Source: Kappaphycus alvarezii (Eukaryota; Rhodophyta; Florideophyceae; Gigartinales; Solieriaceae). From it: 64,000 nucleotides of DNA. The notes under the pieces are model-generated. The model did not search any database, was not told the DNA's origin, and saw nothing but the letters and a program-made list of their open reading frames with translations. How positions within the stretch are numbered: the stretch's first letter is position 1; each line of letters starts with the position of its first letter. The translations under genes were made by a program, and so were the position numbers. The DNA lies in NCBI GenBank assembly GCA_002205965.3, contig NADL03000534.1, forward strand, positions 1,240,001-1,304,000. Direction: 5' to 3'. This document shows positions 31,548 through 44,200 of the stretch, one piece after another.

Positions 31548-33208
31548 TGTGGGCAGCCAATGATTGCATCGAAAGGGAGATCCGGCATGACAAGAAAGTC
31601 TACATCAACTTTAGAGTCCCCAAAGAACACGGAAACCTTGTCAACAGTGCCCATGCATTTTGAGACGGTTCCATCCGCTACAGTTATTTTTCGAGTCGTT
31701 GGAGTAATTTCGAGACCTAGATCTGTCACCAAAGTTTCTGAAATGAGGTTTGGAACAGCACCCGAATCGAAGAGAGCTTGGGTTTTCATACCCAATACTT
31801 TGACTGGTACCAGCTTAAGACGTCTTGGTGCTGTCGAGGCCGATTGAAGAAACAGTTTCTTACCCTTAGCGGACTTATTAGACCTGATAATTTTTTTGAG
31901 TTCTTTTCTCGCATCCTCTGCGTCGCCCCTCAAAAGTTGACCAAACGTTATCCCAGTTGGGGCCGATGCAAGCTCAGCCACCAAATTGTACCTCTTCACA
32001 TACTCTAGTACGTCCTTAGAGATACTCTTAACTTTCTTACTCTTTTTCGTCTTCTTGGCCGGAGTGACTCCCACTCCTGGAACAACTTGATCAGACCTCT
32101 TGGTTCGAGGAGGTACAGGTGCTGGGATATGCTCCAGCATTCCATACTCTAGCCTAGGTTTCTTCGATAAAATGTTCCCTTCCCCATCCCTTTTTGTCAC
32201 ATTGACTTGACTAATCTCTTCAGCGATGGATACGTTACCGGCATCCGTCAACCTTTGATCCCTTCTATTTTGTAAGATTTTCACCTCTGGTCCTGACTCA
32301 CTCCTTGCTTCCGATAAATTTGCTCTTCTGTTGTCTTTAGACCAGCAGTTACTTTCATGATGCCCATATCGACCGCACTTTGCACAACGAGTGTTTCTAT
32401 GTGGATTATCAGGACACCTGTTTGCAAAGTGTCCAGGCTTGTGACAGTAAGAACAGACTTCTGCGGCCTTAGGGGCCCCAGACTGGTTCTTCTTAATGGT
32501 AAGAGTAAGGCTTTCCAACTGCGAGGTTATCATGTCAAGTCGATTATCGAATCGGGTTTCCAACCTTTCTTCCAAGTTTTTGACATCGCTCCTGACAGAT
32601 TCTAATGCCGCTGCACTAGTAGCCGGCCTTTGATAATTCTTTTCAGGATGTACGATAGACATCGATGTGCGGGTTTCCCTCGGTACCTCACTCAGTGACT
32701 GAAACGTCTCCGAATTTTTGACAAATTCTACTATGGTACCCTTCAGTTCATCAAAAGTGTGAGGGCCCTTGATGAGGAGGAAATCGGAGAGCCGCTTATC
32801 CCCCATAGCCGCCTTACGCAGCATTCCGTACTTGGCTTGGGCGTTGAACCCAGCCTTTTCATAAAGATCACACAAGTACACCAATGAGCTTAACAAATCG
32901 TCGAAGTTGAGCCGGGCCTCTATGGCGGTACGAATCATCTCATCTGGTTCTACCTCCTTAGCATACTCTTTCACAAGCCACTCACATACCTCACCGAAGT
33001 TACGCCCATTCCCGTTAAGAGACCACCCGTCGATAAACTTGGACTTATATTTGTGCTTTGCGTCACCATGAAGATAGGCGAAGATACTTGCGGCCTTCTC
33101 TTCATCGCCCTTCTCTCGCATCACAACGTTGACATATGTGTAAAGAAACTCCTCAACGTCTTCAGTCTTGCCCCCTGTGAACGTTATACGAGCAGCGTTG
33201 AGATCCAT
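31535..33208 (-). CDS. gag: Gag-protease of the gypsy element
   Basis: A 557-residue frame starting MDLNAARITF 89 nt inside the 5' LTR. Residues 1-180 are helical capsid-like Gag. Residues 205-240 form a short coiled coil. Two CCHC zinc knuckles lie at 252-265 (CSYCHKPGHFANRC) and 275-288 (CAKCGRYGHHESNC). A Lys-rich linker (385-400) follows. The aspartic protease carries its active site DSGA at 481-484 with TVADGT and AIIGCP downstream. Gag packages element RNA and the protease processes the polyprotein. The frame ends abruptly after IIGCPQWKD at 31535, inside the protease flap region, while the next frame continues with the expected residues. Confidence 0.9.
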   Translation of the reverse strand: MDLNAARITFTGGKTEDVEEFLYTYVNVVMREKGDEEKAASIFAYLHGDAKHKYKSKFIDGWSLNGNGRNFGEVCEWLVKEYAKEVEPDEMIRTAIEARLNFDDLLSSLVYLCDLYEKAGFNAQAKYGMLRKAAMGDKRLSDFLLIKGPHTFDELKGTIVEFVKNSETFQSLSEVPRETRTSMSIVHPEKNYQRPATSAAALESVRSDVKNLEERLETRFDNRLDMITSQLESLTLTIKKNQSGAPKAAEVCSYCHKPGHFANRCPDNPHRNTRCAKCGRYGHHESNCWSKDNRRANLSEARSESGPEVKILQNRRDQRLTDAGNVSIAEEISQVNVTKRDGEGNILSKKPRLEYGMLEHIPAPVPPRTKRSDQVVPGVGVTPAKKTKKSKKVKSISKDVLEYVKRYNLVAELASAPTGITFGQLLRGDAEDARKELKKIIRSNKSAKGKKLFLQSASTAPRRLKLVPVKVLGMKTQALFDSGAVPNLISETLVTDLGLEITPTTRKITVADGTVSKCMGTVDKVSVFFGDSKVDVDFLVMPDLPFDAIIGCPQWKD

Positions 33209-33279
33209 GATTACAGAAAAGAAATCCCCCGAAGTGTTCCTTACTACTGCTCAACTCGAATACCTCGGGTGCAACCCCC

Positions 33280-33296
33280 TCCACAAGAGTACCAAA
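33280..33296 (-). other. candidate primer-binding site
   Basis: Directly inside the 5' LTR the minus strand reads TTTGGTACTCTTGTGG. Primer sites normally begin TGG, pairing with the CCA end of a tRNA, and lie within a few bases of the LTR, as here. It does not match the common initiator-Met pattern. Confidence 0.35.
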
Positions 33297-33641
33297 TGAT
33301 AGGGGTAAATCGGCGGGGAGGAGATCCTCAGAACCAATTACCCTGAGAAGGAGGTGTTGCGAGCGACAAAAGTGCTGCCGTGGTATTGTTGAACGAACAA
33401 AAGGGAGTGTATATAGAAGAGAGTTGAGAAAGCTACAAGCAAGTATAAAAGGGGCAGGGTCTACCACCTACGCTCTGACTAGCGTAAGAAAAATGTTCTT
33501 GGGTCTGAAGTTGACTCTCAACTTCCTAACTCGGGACTTGGCTTGAAGTTGTCTGCCAACTTGCTTGACCTCTCCATGAGGAAGCAGTTTACTCAGCTTA
33601 TATAGACTTTTGGCTACCCCTAAAGTCCGAACAAAACTACA
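33297..33641 (-). repeat. 5' LTR of the gypsy element
   Basis: Full-length match to 26499-26845 with scattered differences. It supplies the element's promoter in minus orientation (TATA-like CTATATAAGC near its start). Its inner end is followed by TTTGGTACTCTTG, whose TGG at the usual position suggests a tRNA primer site, but I could not identify the tRNA. Confidence 0.85.
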
Positions 33642-33732
33642 GAAGATACCAAGAAATGCATAAAAATACTTTGTGTGGACAATATACTCTAAGCAAAAGA
33701 TACTTAAGAAACTAACAATTAATTTGGTCCTC

Positions 33733-34322
33733 TTATTTCCCATTCTCTAAATCAGATCCAAACAACTCCTCTAAAATATCCATGCTGTCCAAGCAGTCCC
33801 CACAAATATCTGCGAATGGCTCACAACTCTCTATTTCCCCCTGGGAGATATCTAGACTACTAAAGATATCTCCATCCGGTTCCATCGTGGGCACAACTTG
33901 ATCCATACTCTCTATTCCAGGCCCCACCAGTCCAACACTTTCCATGCCCCCTGTTCCTCATCCTCCTCTCCTCTCTCCTCCTCATCTCTCTTCCTCCTCA
34001 TCCTCCTTCCTCCTCCTCCTCCTCCTCCTCCTCCCCCTCTCCTCCTCCTCATCTTCCTGATCCTCGTACACTAGCTCAGGGCTAACCATTCCTCGAAGGA
34101 CTCCCCGCTCTCCTCCTCGACCTTCTCAGCCTCTCCCGGACTTACCTCCCTCGCTTCTTCTTCTATGAAGAGGCGGCGCACGAACTCGATGATTTGCTTC
34201 TTTGTTTGCCGCCGGATGTAGTCGTCGGCATCGGTTGGCCCGTAGGCGGCGAGACGAAGGCCATTGATGGAACGGGAAGGGCGGTTTTTGGAAATAGGGA
34301 CAGAGGGGCGAAGGTTGCTCAT
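33733..34322 (-). CDS. hypothetical acidic protein, frame interrupted
   Basis: A frame from 34322 (MSNLRPSVPISKNRPSRSIN) runs 83 codons with IRRQTKKQIIEFVRRLFIEE, an amphipathic helix followed by Glu-rich sequence, and stops at 34071. A second frame at 33945-33733 (70 codons, Asp/Glu-rich, ending LEELFGSDLENGK) follows beyond a CCT-repeat. A consensus donor GTAAGT occurs on the minus strand at 34146-34141, so the two could be exons, but no acceptor keeps the frame cleanly. The second part begins 92 nt outside the gypsy LTR. No family recognised. Confidence 0.4.
33953..34055. repeat. CCT/TCC-rich microsatellite
   Basis: Pyrimidine-only tract of CCT and TCC units with a purer CCT run at about 34008-34035. 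On the minus strand it would encode Gly/Glu runs between the two halves of the acidic hypothetical. Confidence 0.9.
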
Positions 34323-34697
34323 TGTGATAGAAGTTGGGGAACGGAGGCAATGTGGGCTTTGGGTGTGTGGGGGAGAGGGGTGATGAGTAAAATGATCGGG
34401 GGCATTTGGAACTTAGAATAAAGGGGTTTAAATAGGCTCCCGGGGCAGGTTCTATAGATTAGGAATAGGTAAAATAAATCTGCAAGGGATTTTGCAATAG
34501 TGCATTTGCGCCCTTCTTCTCAAAAAAAGGCGAATTTGGAGGAGGAGGTAAGCTAAAAGGGAAAAGGGACTTGATTCGGGGTCGATTCAGAGGGTTAAAT
34601 ACAGTATAAAAATATCTAGATAAAATGGAAGTAAATTTGGAAATGACGGTTGGAGAAGTTAGGGGCGGGATCGTTGTAGGTTGCTGGATTACACGAG

Positions 34698-34779
34698 GGG
34701 AGGACCATTTCCTGTCTTACGTGAAGGGAGGACCATTTCCTGTATTAAATGAGGGAGGACCATTTTTTGTATTACAGCT
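34698..34779. repeat. three tandem units of 27-28 nt
   Basis: Three copies of GGGAGGACCATTTCCTGT followed by a TTA-containing spacer start at 34698, 34726 and 34753. The third has T-runs in place of CC. On the minus strand they encode repeated NTGNGPP-like residues in a short frame, which I take as incidental. Confidence 0.85.
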
Positions 34780-37700
34780 GCCTCTGCAGAAGTGAGAGCA
34801 CCAGCTCCGAAGAGGCAACATCGGATATTGTGCTCCTGCCGTTTTCTGCCATCCCAGTAATAGGTTCCCTTCTCGGTGAATGTCCGCATTACAGCCAACA
34901 TCTCTTCCCGTCATTCCTTGTAGCTGCAAAACATGGCGCCTTGTCACCCTTTTCAAGGACTCTCCATGGGCCCATTGCCTCTTCCTTTGAAGAGTGAAGA
35001 ACTAGGTATTTCCTGTGTTTCTTACCTTTAACTCCTCCCAGTTGCTCCAACCCTATCGTTTAAATACCGTTGGGCTGCTCTCCTCTAATGGTGTTCCTTT
35101 CTCGATTGGGAGAGAGTCTGGACGGGCACATTATTTTGCTTCATTGAGAGAGTGAGTGTCGCTGTACAGCTTCCTTTGGAGATAAAGAAGTTTGGTAACG
35201 AGACTTGCGCTGATTAGTTCGTAATTATGTCTACTTCTCAAGATGTCCTTGTATTCAGCCATTTTCTTCACGGAAGTCCAGTTTTGTTTGTCCTTTTTGC
35301 TTTCATCGCGAGTTGTAGTTCAGGAGGACCAGAATATGGCAGCTGCGAATTGGTTTGTAGTCTCGTGACAGTTGAGGGTGGACAGCCTTGTTTTTGGGGG
35401 TATTATGTTTTCTTGAAGATACTTTAATGCGTGTTGCCTGTGAATGATGTACCCGGGGCATTTGAAGAAAGAGATGACACCAAGTACAGTTGCAAAAATG
35501 CCATTCCAGTGAAATTTTCAAATATTTATGTAATTTTTAGTACTTTTTATGCATATTTCAGTGATAAACCTCATATGTAGACTATTATATGGGCCCCATT
35601 GAATTCACACAGTTGATTCTACTCACTTTTTGCTGATATAAAGCAGTCAAAACTCGAAATTTCATGTGATGTAACCGTTTTGATTTGCCGAGATTTGCCG
35701 CCAAATTAAATGTGTCTTTTTTGTTATCACCGTTTGGGTTCTGTGTATGCCAGGGCGATCCCAGTCCCATTGATCCGAATGCGGAATCCAGGCCCCGATA
35801 TTTCCTCTCTTTTTCGTTTGCTATCCGGGCCTACCCCTGACCACATTATTCAGTTCACCTGAGCATCTCTGACATATATGATTTACTCTGGGACTACTGT
35901 ACTAGCCGTACTGTAATGGAATTGCTCTGCTGTTAAGCTAACTACATACATTGCTGTACTGCTGGACTCCAGCGTGCTGGACCGTGCAGCCAGGGCTGGA
36001 CCAGTGGACTATGCCTAGGAGGTGGACCTGTCTCAGTGGACCTCCACTTGCTGAGCAACTGATTTTCCTTCAGTTTTAGTATTTCTAGTCTACCCTAATT
36101 TCAGCGCCACTAGGGCACTTTTTCCGTTACTGCTCTATCCTACTTGGACTACCCTATCCTAAGGGCCCTACAGTAAAGCCACCTTTACCGGCGCTAATCT
36201 CAGACCCCCCGACCTTCGGATTCATCGCTATTCTCGGCTCGCTTTGATCCTCCGACACTGGTCACCCCTTTGATAGCCTTGGATTTGTTGAACCCGCGTG
36301 AGATCACAGTCCCTACCCGGGCTCCTGCTTTACAGTCGCGGTTGCCCCTCGGTTCGCGGTATCGATCTAACACCTCAGTTACCTGTCCCTTTTGTCTTTT
36401 TTTTTTGTTGTTTTGGCTTTTTCTTTACGCGCGCTTGTCGTTTTTCCCAAATAACCACAGACCTTGCTTTCTCTCCCGAACTTGGTGCATACACCGACCG
36501 CGTTTCCCTCTGGCACTCCGTCTCGTGACATTGCACTACATTCTGCTGTACATGTAAAAAGCGGGGTTATCCCTACGGATTCTGAAACAACTCGTGTCAC
36601 ATTAACAGCCGGGTTGATGTGTGACGCTGTTTCATAACAGGGACTGGTTATCATTGCGGCAGAAATTAATTGTTCTTATTCGTAAGGCAAAGTGAAATGT
36701 CAATTGAGAACAAGTGAAAGGACATAAGGCATCAAAGAACACGGGATCTAACCACGGCACATGTTTTGAAGAGGTATCTCTTCCTAGATGTGGCTACTTC
36801 ATTTAGGTTTTATGGATTATGGATCATTGCCAGGTAGGCCAAATATGGGTGTTTTGCGTCTGTATTACATGTTGAAGAGTACTACTCGACATCTACTATT
36901 GGTCATGGCGTGGTATTGTACCCAAAGGGTGCTGGATCGGAAATGTAAAATCATGAAGTCAATTTTTTCCCCAATGATTCTTTCGACGACGGGGTGATGG
37001 TTGCGAAAAGTGTATAAATCTGTCCCTGTCGTGGCGTTTTTAGTACTATGCAAGATTTTTTTCTTCGCACTCACCATACTATTCTGAGCGACACGATCCT
37101 GACTGGTTAGATGACATTACTCATAAGTCAAAGAAGCCAAGATTATCTTGCGGTAGTGGCTTGCATAGGAACCACACCCGTAATGTAGACAAGCGGACAT
37201 GCGAGAATATTACGCTTTCCGTGCTACATGTCGAATCTCTCAATATGAAGTTAAGCGCGTTGACTTCTAGGTTAAAAGTGATAGAGTAGGGTGTATCATT
37301 AGGTTCTAAGGCGATCGAAAAAGCATAAAGCTTCCCTGTACAAGTCGCTGCTTGGGATTTGAGTAGCCTCTGAAACAAGGAACTCGTATTGCGCGGGAAA
37401 ATGCTGACAAGGCCAAATTATGTTATGGATACATGCAGGGCTGTCTCAAGGTGAGGATTCCGTGTAGCTTGGGGGAGTTTCGGTAGTCGCTAAGGAAATC
37501 AAACGTTTAGTTTCTTCCGGAGAGTATTTAAATCTCTAGTCTAGCATCTACAAACCCCAGTGTCCATCGAAATGCAGTGCTCTATTCACTGTCAAGTTTT
37601 CAACATTCTCCATTTTTTTGATTGTATGGAACAATAGATTAAAAATGTTCCAAAAGTGTGGTACTGGGACAGATGGAGGTATTATTAGGGTACCTGAAAC

Positions 37701-40700
37701 TTTCGTATACGGAAAGGAGGATACAGATCCATCTGTTTTTTATAACTCTGCAAGTTCAAATCCGAACTACATTCCATCTGAATTAAAAAGTTCTACAGAA
37801 TGCGTGGGAACCACGACAGATGACTCGAACAGATTTGTGCGGGGATTCTGCGTGAGTAGTCTAAAGTAGGACAAAACGGGTGTAACATACGGCCGCTCGC
37901 TTCAAACAAGGAAGTACGACAAGAATGTTCTGGAGACCCGGAGAAGTTTTCTGATTTTTTCTTTTACAACTTCTTCCTGATGTATTGGAAAAGCGCGACA
38001 GGTATGTGGAGACGTTGGTCAACCGAACCTCGTCAGGATGGTACAATATACGGACTTCTTGAGAAAAGTCTCCATTTTTTCAGGCTCATGGTAATGGGCT
38101 CATTATAGCCTTAGGAGTTGTTACGCATGGTTAATCCGTCATGTTGAACGTTCTAGACGGTAGCATGTAGTTGAAAGAACTTTGAAAAATTAGCATTTTC
38201 CTGGTAAGCAAGAGGCAACATGAGAATTTTAGAGCAGTTTGAAGCCAAATGTGATATATTAAAGGCTATTGACTTTTTCGTATGCCTTAATTAAGAAGCA
38301 ACGCTCACGTTTTATTATGAGCAGCCTCCGTATAGTGCAACACGGTTTTTCTGCCTATACGTGAGATATAGTAATATAACAATTTTTTTCTTAATGATGT
38401 CAAGAGCATTGTGAGAAGTCAGTATTAAAAAATATTCCACATAATGGAGTCCACTTGTGCATGCTGCCCTTTACTTGTATAGTCACATGCATCAATCCTC
38501 GACAACGCGATGCAATCGTGTCTTGAGCCCATGCAAAATGACATTTCCGGAGGGATCATTAATTGGCTTTCAGTAGTTCATCCTTGCTGGCATGCATTAC
38601 TGCTTTCTTTTTTCAATAATCATAATTTTTTGGATGCTTTTCTATGTTTTATTAATTTTTTTTGAAAATAGGAAATATTGGGTGTTTCAATGATTAAAAA
38701 ATAGGTAAGCCTATGTTCCAAAGCGCATCAAATAATTGGTACAAGTGGTCGGCATGTGGGAACCAAGAAACGAAATTCATCCCGTTCCAAGTCGCTAAGA
38801 AGGCTGGATCGAGGCCAGCCAGCAGGCACCCCGAGTTGGACGTGCAGCGGCCGCAGCGTTCCTTGTATGTTCTCCATTAAATCGGTTTTAGGCTCTCTAG
38901 ATCGCAGTTCTTTCTCAAATTTGATTGCCGAGGTAATCAAAAATATACGAAAGTATTGATCCCTCCTTTTGATAAAAGAGAAGAGAGTCGTAAATAAGTC
39001 TGGGGTCCACAATGGAAAATATTTTCAGAGAGATCTTGTCTTATTTTCTGGGTTTGTTGTGACCTCCCATCGAAATGGAATCCTTGCGAATATTAAATGC
39101 CTTGCATGGCTGGGATAGACCTCCTCTGCATTTCTTTACTTATCCCTCTGTTTACTTCTCATTTTTCTTGCAGACTTTAAACTAAAGTCACGGGCCCATC
39201 GAATCCTAGGACCTCAGGCGTAGACATAACCTCTGCTCCATTTTTGGAAATTTTCTGGGGTTTCAAAAAATAATAGATTTTAGGGCCTCGTATAGTATTT
39301 GAAACCTTTTGGAATCACAAAAATACAAATAAAAAGGAATCATCACCTTACATTAGGGAATTCAACTCGCAGCTGCCTATTCTATGCTAATTTATGTATG
39401 ATTCTCATAAGGAGATGTTATCTTGCATTACAAAATTACTCTCATATTCATTCGCTTATATTCGATCAGCAGGATACACTGCTAGAAAAAAGGGTTTCAA
39501 ACGCTGCTCTTAGAGATAAAACGGTATTCATTATTCCGGAATTGTAATGTCATCAGGCTCCTAGATCAAGAGAGGGCAGTGAGCCAATGAAACGTAGCGA
39601 CAAGCGTCCAAAAAGTGATGCTGTTACTTCACCCAAAAATTTTAATAGGCAAGTTATTTCATAGGGTGTTTTTCCACACTTTATCTTCCCTCTCTTCAAT
39701 ACTTGTTAACGGCGCTCAAATTCTCGAGAAGTCCGATCATATCACAAAAAATAGTCAGCCCACCTAATCCTTGCAACGCGTTTTATCACTATACATATCT
39801 CTACTCTATTCTTTCCGCTCTAAAACATCAAAAATTCTCCTGTTGAAGCAAACTTGTTCCCGTTCAACTGAAAACATTGCTCATTCTCAAAACTCTAGCT
39901 CCTCTAAATACGCCATATCCTCTGAATATTTAATAAGACTTAATTTAAGACAGGTCCATCCGAATCATCGCGAATGTATGCAAATAAAACTCAAATTGTC
40001 CATACGGAGTTTTGTCCCTCAGATACGAGCATGAATATTTTGAAACCGGTATTACTGCATTTTGCCAAGAGCTTTTGAAAACCAATGCAGCAGCGACTTT
40101 AATTAATCAATGGAAAGCAATTAAAAATCTGAATCAGGCTGTTCCACTGACTATTACGAGTTTCATTCACTATTCCCGAAGACTAGTGCGTCAGCTAATC
40201 TGGATCTTAATTGGTTTGAGTCCAGAAATAAAACTTTTCGATGACATCCGTAGTCGTATCGTTAATGATTTTGACGTTGAGAGATACGAGCGATGATTTG
40301 TGGGAAGATGTTCTGTGTGAATAATAAATATTCTTGCATATTTCCGTTTCAATAGAATATTTAGACTCTAGAGCAGAGCCTTAACGGCACGATGGGCTAT
40401 CTCCTTGGGCATAGCAAAGCACATTTAGTGATTTCTGTGTGGATATTGATGATTTCAAGGAGTTTTAAAGAGTTCCTTTACCGTCTGGGATAATGAAATA
40501 CTCATCAATGAGGTCAGATCGAGGTCAAAAACAAGAGTGCATACCAGTGACAGAAGTTTCCGTTAACAGCAATAACCGTCGTGCAGAATTTAATTGCAGA
40601 TTTTGATTTTGAAGTTTTCAAATGCTTTCGAAATCTTGCGCTCCATCAACAACAGAAGAAGCAGCAAACCGCTGAAGAGCTAATTTGGGCCTTCATTACG

Positions 40701-40782
40701 TCACTTTATGTAATTCATACGATTATTCTGCAAGTATCATATGTGTTAAATGGGGGTTGAATATCTTTCTGCAAATGTTTTA
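34780..40782. other. long stretch without a recognised gene
   Basis: Scattered frames under 100 codons, for example 35227-35427, 36270-36557, 36788-36997, 37618-37869 and 38728-39012. None has a motif I can name, and both strands are about equally open. Several short GTAC-type motifs occur near 35895-35960. From 38 kb the DNA is strongly AT-rich. Probably transposon debris and spacer. Confidence 0.4.
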
Positions 40783-41280
40783 CTGCAGCTGAGTACAAAT
40801 TATTGTATTGGTACGGGTTGATGTCGAATTTCAAAGCCCACCACGGCTACATTTACCGTTAATAAAATCTAAAATTAATTTCATCAATAGAGATATTCTA
40901 TTTTGTGCATAACTCTACTTTTTTATCTCGGATAATGATAAAATTAGAATTGTATCCTGGGCAGTTACCGAACTAATATATTTACAGCAACAAAACAACC
41001 CGAAGAAAGCACATCTACGGTGAGCAGCGCATTTTATCAGAGTTTATTGCAGCTGAGTACAAATTATTGCATTGGTACGGTTTGATTTCGCATTTCAAAG
41101 CTCACTACGGCTATATTTACCGTTATAAAATCTGGAACTAATATACTCGGATAATGATAAAACTAGAACTATATCCTGGACAGTTACCGAACTAAAATAT
41201 TTACAGCAACAAAAAAACCGCAAGAAAGGCACATCTCCGGTTGGCAGCGAATTTTATTCAGAGTTGAACCCTTTTTCAAG
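40783..41280. repeat. tandem duplication, period about 264 bp
   Basis: The segment starting TGCAGCTGAGTACAAATTAT at 40785 is repeated from 41049 with scattered substitutions and short deletions. Both copies contain GATAATGATAAAA, GCAGTTACC/ACAGTTACC and TTTACAGCAACAAAA in the same order. No frame is maintained across the copies. Confidence 0.85.
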
Positions 41281-44200
41281 CCATTAGCATCACCAAGGCG
41301 GCGAGAATGCATACGCAGGAGAGTCCGAGTCAATTACTGCAGGGAATCTATGATGTGAGCATTATGCCAAATGTCAGACGCCGTGATACTCACGGATTTT
41401 AGTTATAAATCGAGAGAGTCAACAAATTTCGATTCTAGTAATTTAGACTGTATTTTCATCTGTATATGTAAGCGCGATATGTAGTATCTATATGTGTTAG
41501 GAAATGGCGCAGTACCACGACTAATTTAAGGAGTTTTGGCATTTGAAAGAAGATTCAGACCCAATCATTCGGCTTTTCATAAAATACCTCTATTAGACAA
41601 GTTCGGGCCGTATAATAATGTCTATACCGTGTAAATTGCTCAAGCAGAAATGAGATCATAAGATCATAGTGTTTTAATAATGCATCCTTTTTTCTTGGCT
41701 TTGTTTTACAGTTTTCGTCGAGTAAAAACTCTGAACAGCTGACGTCATCACTAAGACAAAAGAAAATTGGTTTTTGTGTATGATGAACACCAAACAGATC
41801 CCGGGAGAAGCTTTCCATGAATACGCGGTATTGTCGTGAAATGGACGGCGAATGAAGTTATTTGACTCATGCTAAGCAAGTTTAACATGATCTCTTTCTT
41901 GCCGTCTGAGGCCTTGATTGTTTTCTATTCCGATCTTTCAGATTAATCTCTTACTACTCATTTTTTTCGTGCTTCTATTGCACGCAATTATGAGAAAAAT
42001 TCAAAAGACCTGTCATTTGCTTTGGTAAATCTCCAAGTGGCTACTGGAACAGCATTTCTGTCACAATATGCATATGATTCTGGAAAATATGTCAAGAAAC
42101 GCTGTTTTACTGTAATCATTTTTTGGGAATGCAGAAAAAAGTCTTTTGTGGGCTTACTCTCGGGTTGAAATGGTTACAAGAATTACTGCATGTTGATCCA
42201 GTAGAGTGAGATCTTGTATCAAAACTGGGTCTCATGTATTTCTAAACATCTTTAATAGCAAACTGTATGTCCATGGTAAGCTGTGCTTTTCTAATATGTA
42301 CTTAATTCGCAAGTTGGTGTCAAAGACAATACTTTAAGTATGGATAATTACGCTAAACGGGCTTTTCTAAGGATCCAGAAGAATATCTCTATCCACGCGG
42401 GTTATGAATCCATTCGTTAGTACTATAGATTATATGGAAGATTCACGTAACGAAATTGAGATATTTAAAATTGTAAGTGGTTTTGCATCAAATCAAGATC
42501 CATTGGTTCCATGACTTTAACCGAAAATTATGTATATAAATCAGTTGCATGACCCAAAAGTTCGACGTCCTTACATTCCCTTTACCTCCGACTGCTATAG
42601 CCTAGTCAAATAAAGGTAAAGTTGACTGAATTATAATGAAATCAAATGGGGTCGCATAATGGCTAACCTAGATTATCGACAAAATCAAAGGGGTCGAGCC
42701 ATCCGGGCTCTCCAAATTTGGCGGAAGCTCTTCGAATTTGGAGGGATCATTGCAAATCTGCCAAATCGTAGTCAGAAAGCTGATTACTCCCGTCAATAAT
42801 TGTGAACGCGAACCCTAACTTGAAGTACTTTTGCCCAAAATCTGGCCATACACTACCTTAGTGGCCGACTGCGAAACGTATCAAAGGTTGAGGTAGTATG
42901 GTATGGTAGTATGAACTGGAATTATTCGCGCCAAAAGCACAGCGACTCAAGTCTGCTACAATCAGGAACGTAAGAAGTGGTGGACTTCTACGAAGCAAAA
43001 GTTATCCATTTGTTGCAGATATCCGGATGTAGTACTCCCTATCTCTGAGAGAACGAGATATTATTAGTCGTAAAGCCTGTGGAGGTTAAGACAATGACAC
43101 AAGTCCGTAAAAATTGCGCTGGAATATAATTCACGGGACAGAATATGCCCGTATTTTATTCTTGATAGAGTTGGACTAGAATATTTGAGTGATGAAGTGT
43201 TCAAAAAAAATGAGACAATAAAATGCGCCAACTGTTTCATTATGCCGCTAATTTTTGGTTGAAAGGATTCATTTCCGTTGTAGTAACTGGAGACTCGATA
43301 GCAGAGGGAAGAATTGTGTACAAATTTACGATTCAAATTCGCAGACGCTTTTCGGCACAAATACAAATTTACTCTGTACTATGTCCGGAATGCATAGTTA
43401 TATTGGATGGGAAGGAAAGAGAACCAGGGTTTTTATAAATAATATGATGACTATTTGAAGAAGTATTATGCGTGAACGATCATTTTTTGTGACATTCCAT
43501 AATCCACCGGCAATGTTGGGCGATGGCTCAAAGATGATCTCCAATACAACCATGCAGAGTAAGCTGATTGACTCCATCAGTTTGGAAGGCATTTCACTGG
43601 AGTAGTGTATGTTATGTCTAGAAATATGAAACCCTAGAGCGTCAATTTTAGGGCGACTTCTCTCGATGAACGTTAATAATCCCCTATTGACTTCATAAAA
43701 GATCAAGCAAATTCCTTAAATATATTACCTTGAATTCAATATATATATTGACACAAAATAGGTTAGCAGTATCTTCTGCATGGATTATCTCAGTTTGAAT
43801 TATTTACATGATTTTCAGGAGCTCACGCGAAAAAAAGTTTTTATATGAAGAAGCGAATACAGCCACAATTGTTGCTGAAATGAATTCAAAGATGCTCATT
43901 CCATTTTTTAATTGATGCGCTCAAACTGGATATAGTTTAAGAATGCACAAAGCTAATACACAGAACAGTACAACTGAATATGAAATGGTCTCAGTGCAGC
44001 CAAATTACTGTTTCCTATGCTCTAGATCACTTAGAGGACCGAACCCTGGCAATATTACGATCGAAAGAAAGTGATCGAGTCTCAAGGCGGTTGACATTAA
44101 GGCCAGCTGTTTATGGCCCTCCAAACTCTGTTTAGATTCCCCGGCTAGAAGTTTCAGACGACGAGATAAAGTATCCCTTCATTTTAACCTTTATAGTACC

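Larger units (their letters stand above)
26499..33641 (-). mobile_element. structurally complete Ty3/gypsy retrotransposon with an extra ORF after integrase
   Basis: About 7.1 kb, transcribed from the minus strand. Two similar LTRs (26499-26845 and 33297-33641) flank Gag-protease (31535-33208), a short protease continuation (31332-31547), RT (29933-31264), RNase H plus integrase start (29346-30080), integrase core (28271-29299) and an additional 353-codon ORF (27252-28313). The order protease-RT-RNase H-integrase defines Ty3/gypsy. The LTRs differ by scattered substitutions and small indels, so insertion is not brand new. Frame breaks near 31548, 30080 and 29300 separate the ORFs; the first may be a real -1 shift, the others look like lesions or sequencing indels. 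No target-site duplication or polypurine tract was obvious. Confidence 0.92.

Noticed and set aside
26494-33646. Target-site duplication of the gypsy element
   Set aside because: The five bases outside each LTR edge do not match at the boundaries I set; edges are uncertain by a few bases, so I do not claim one.
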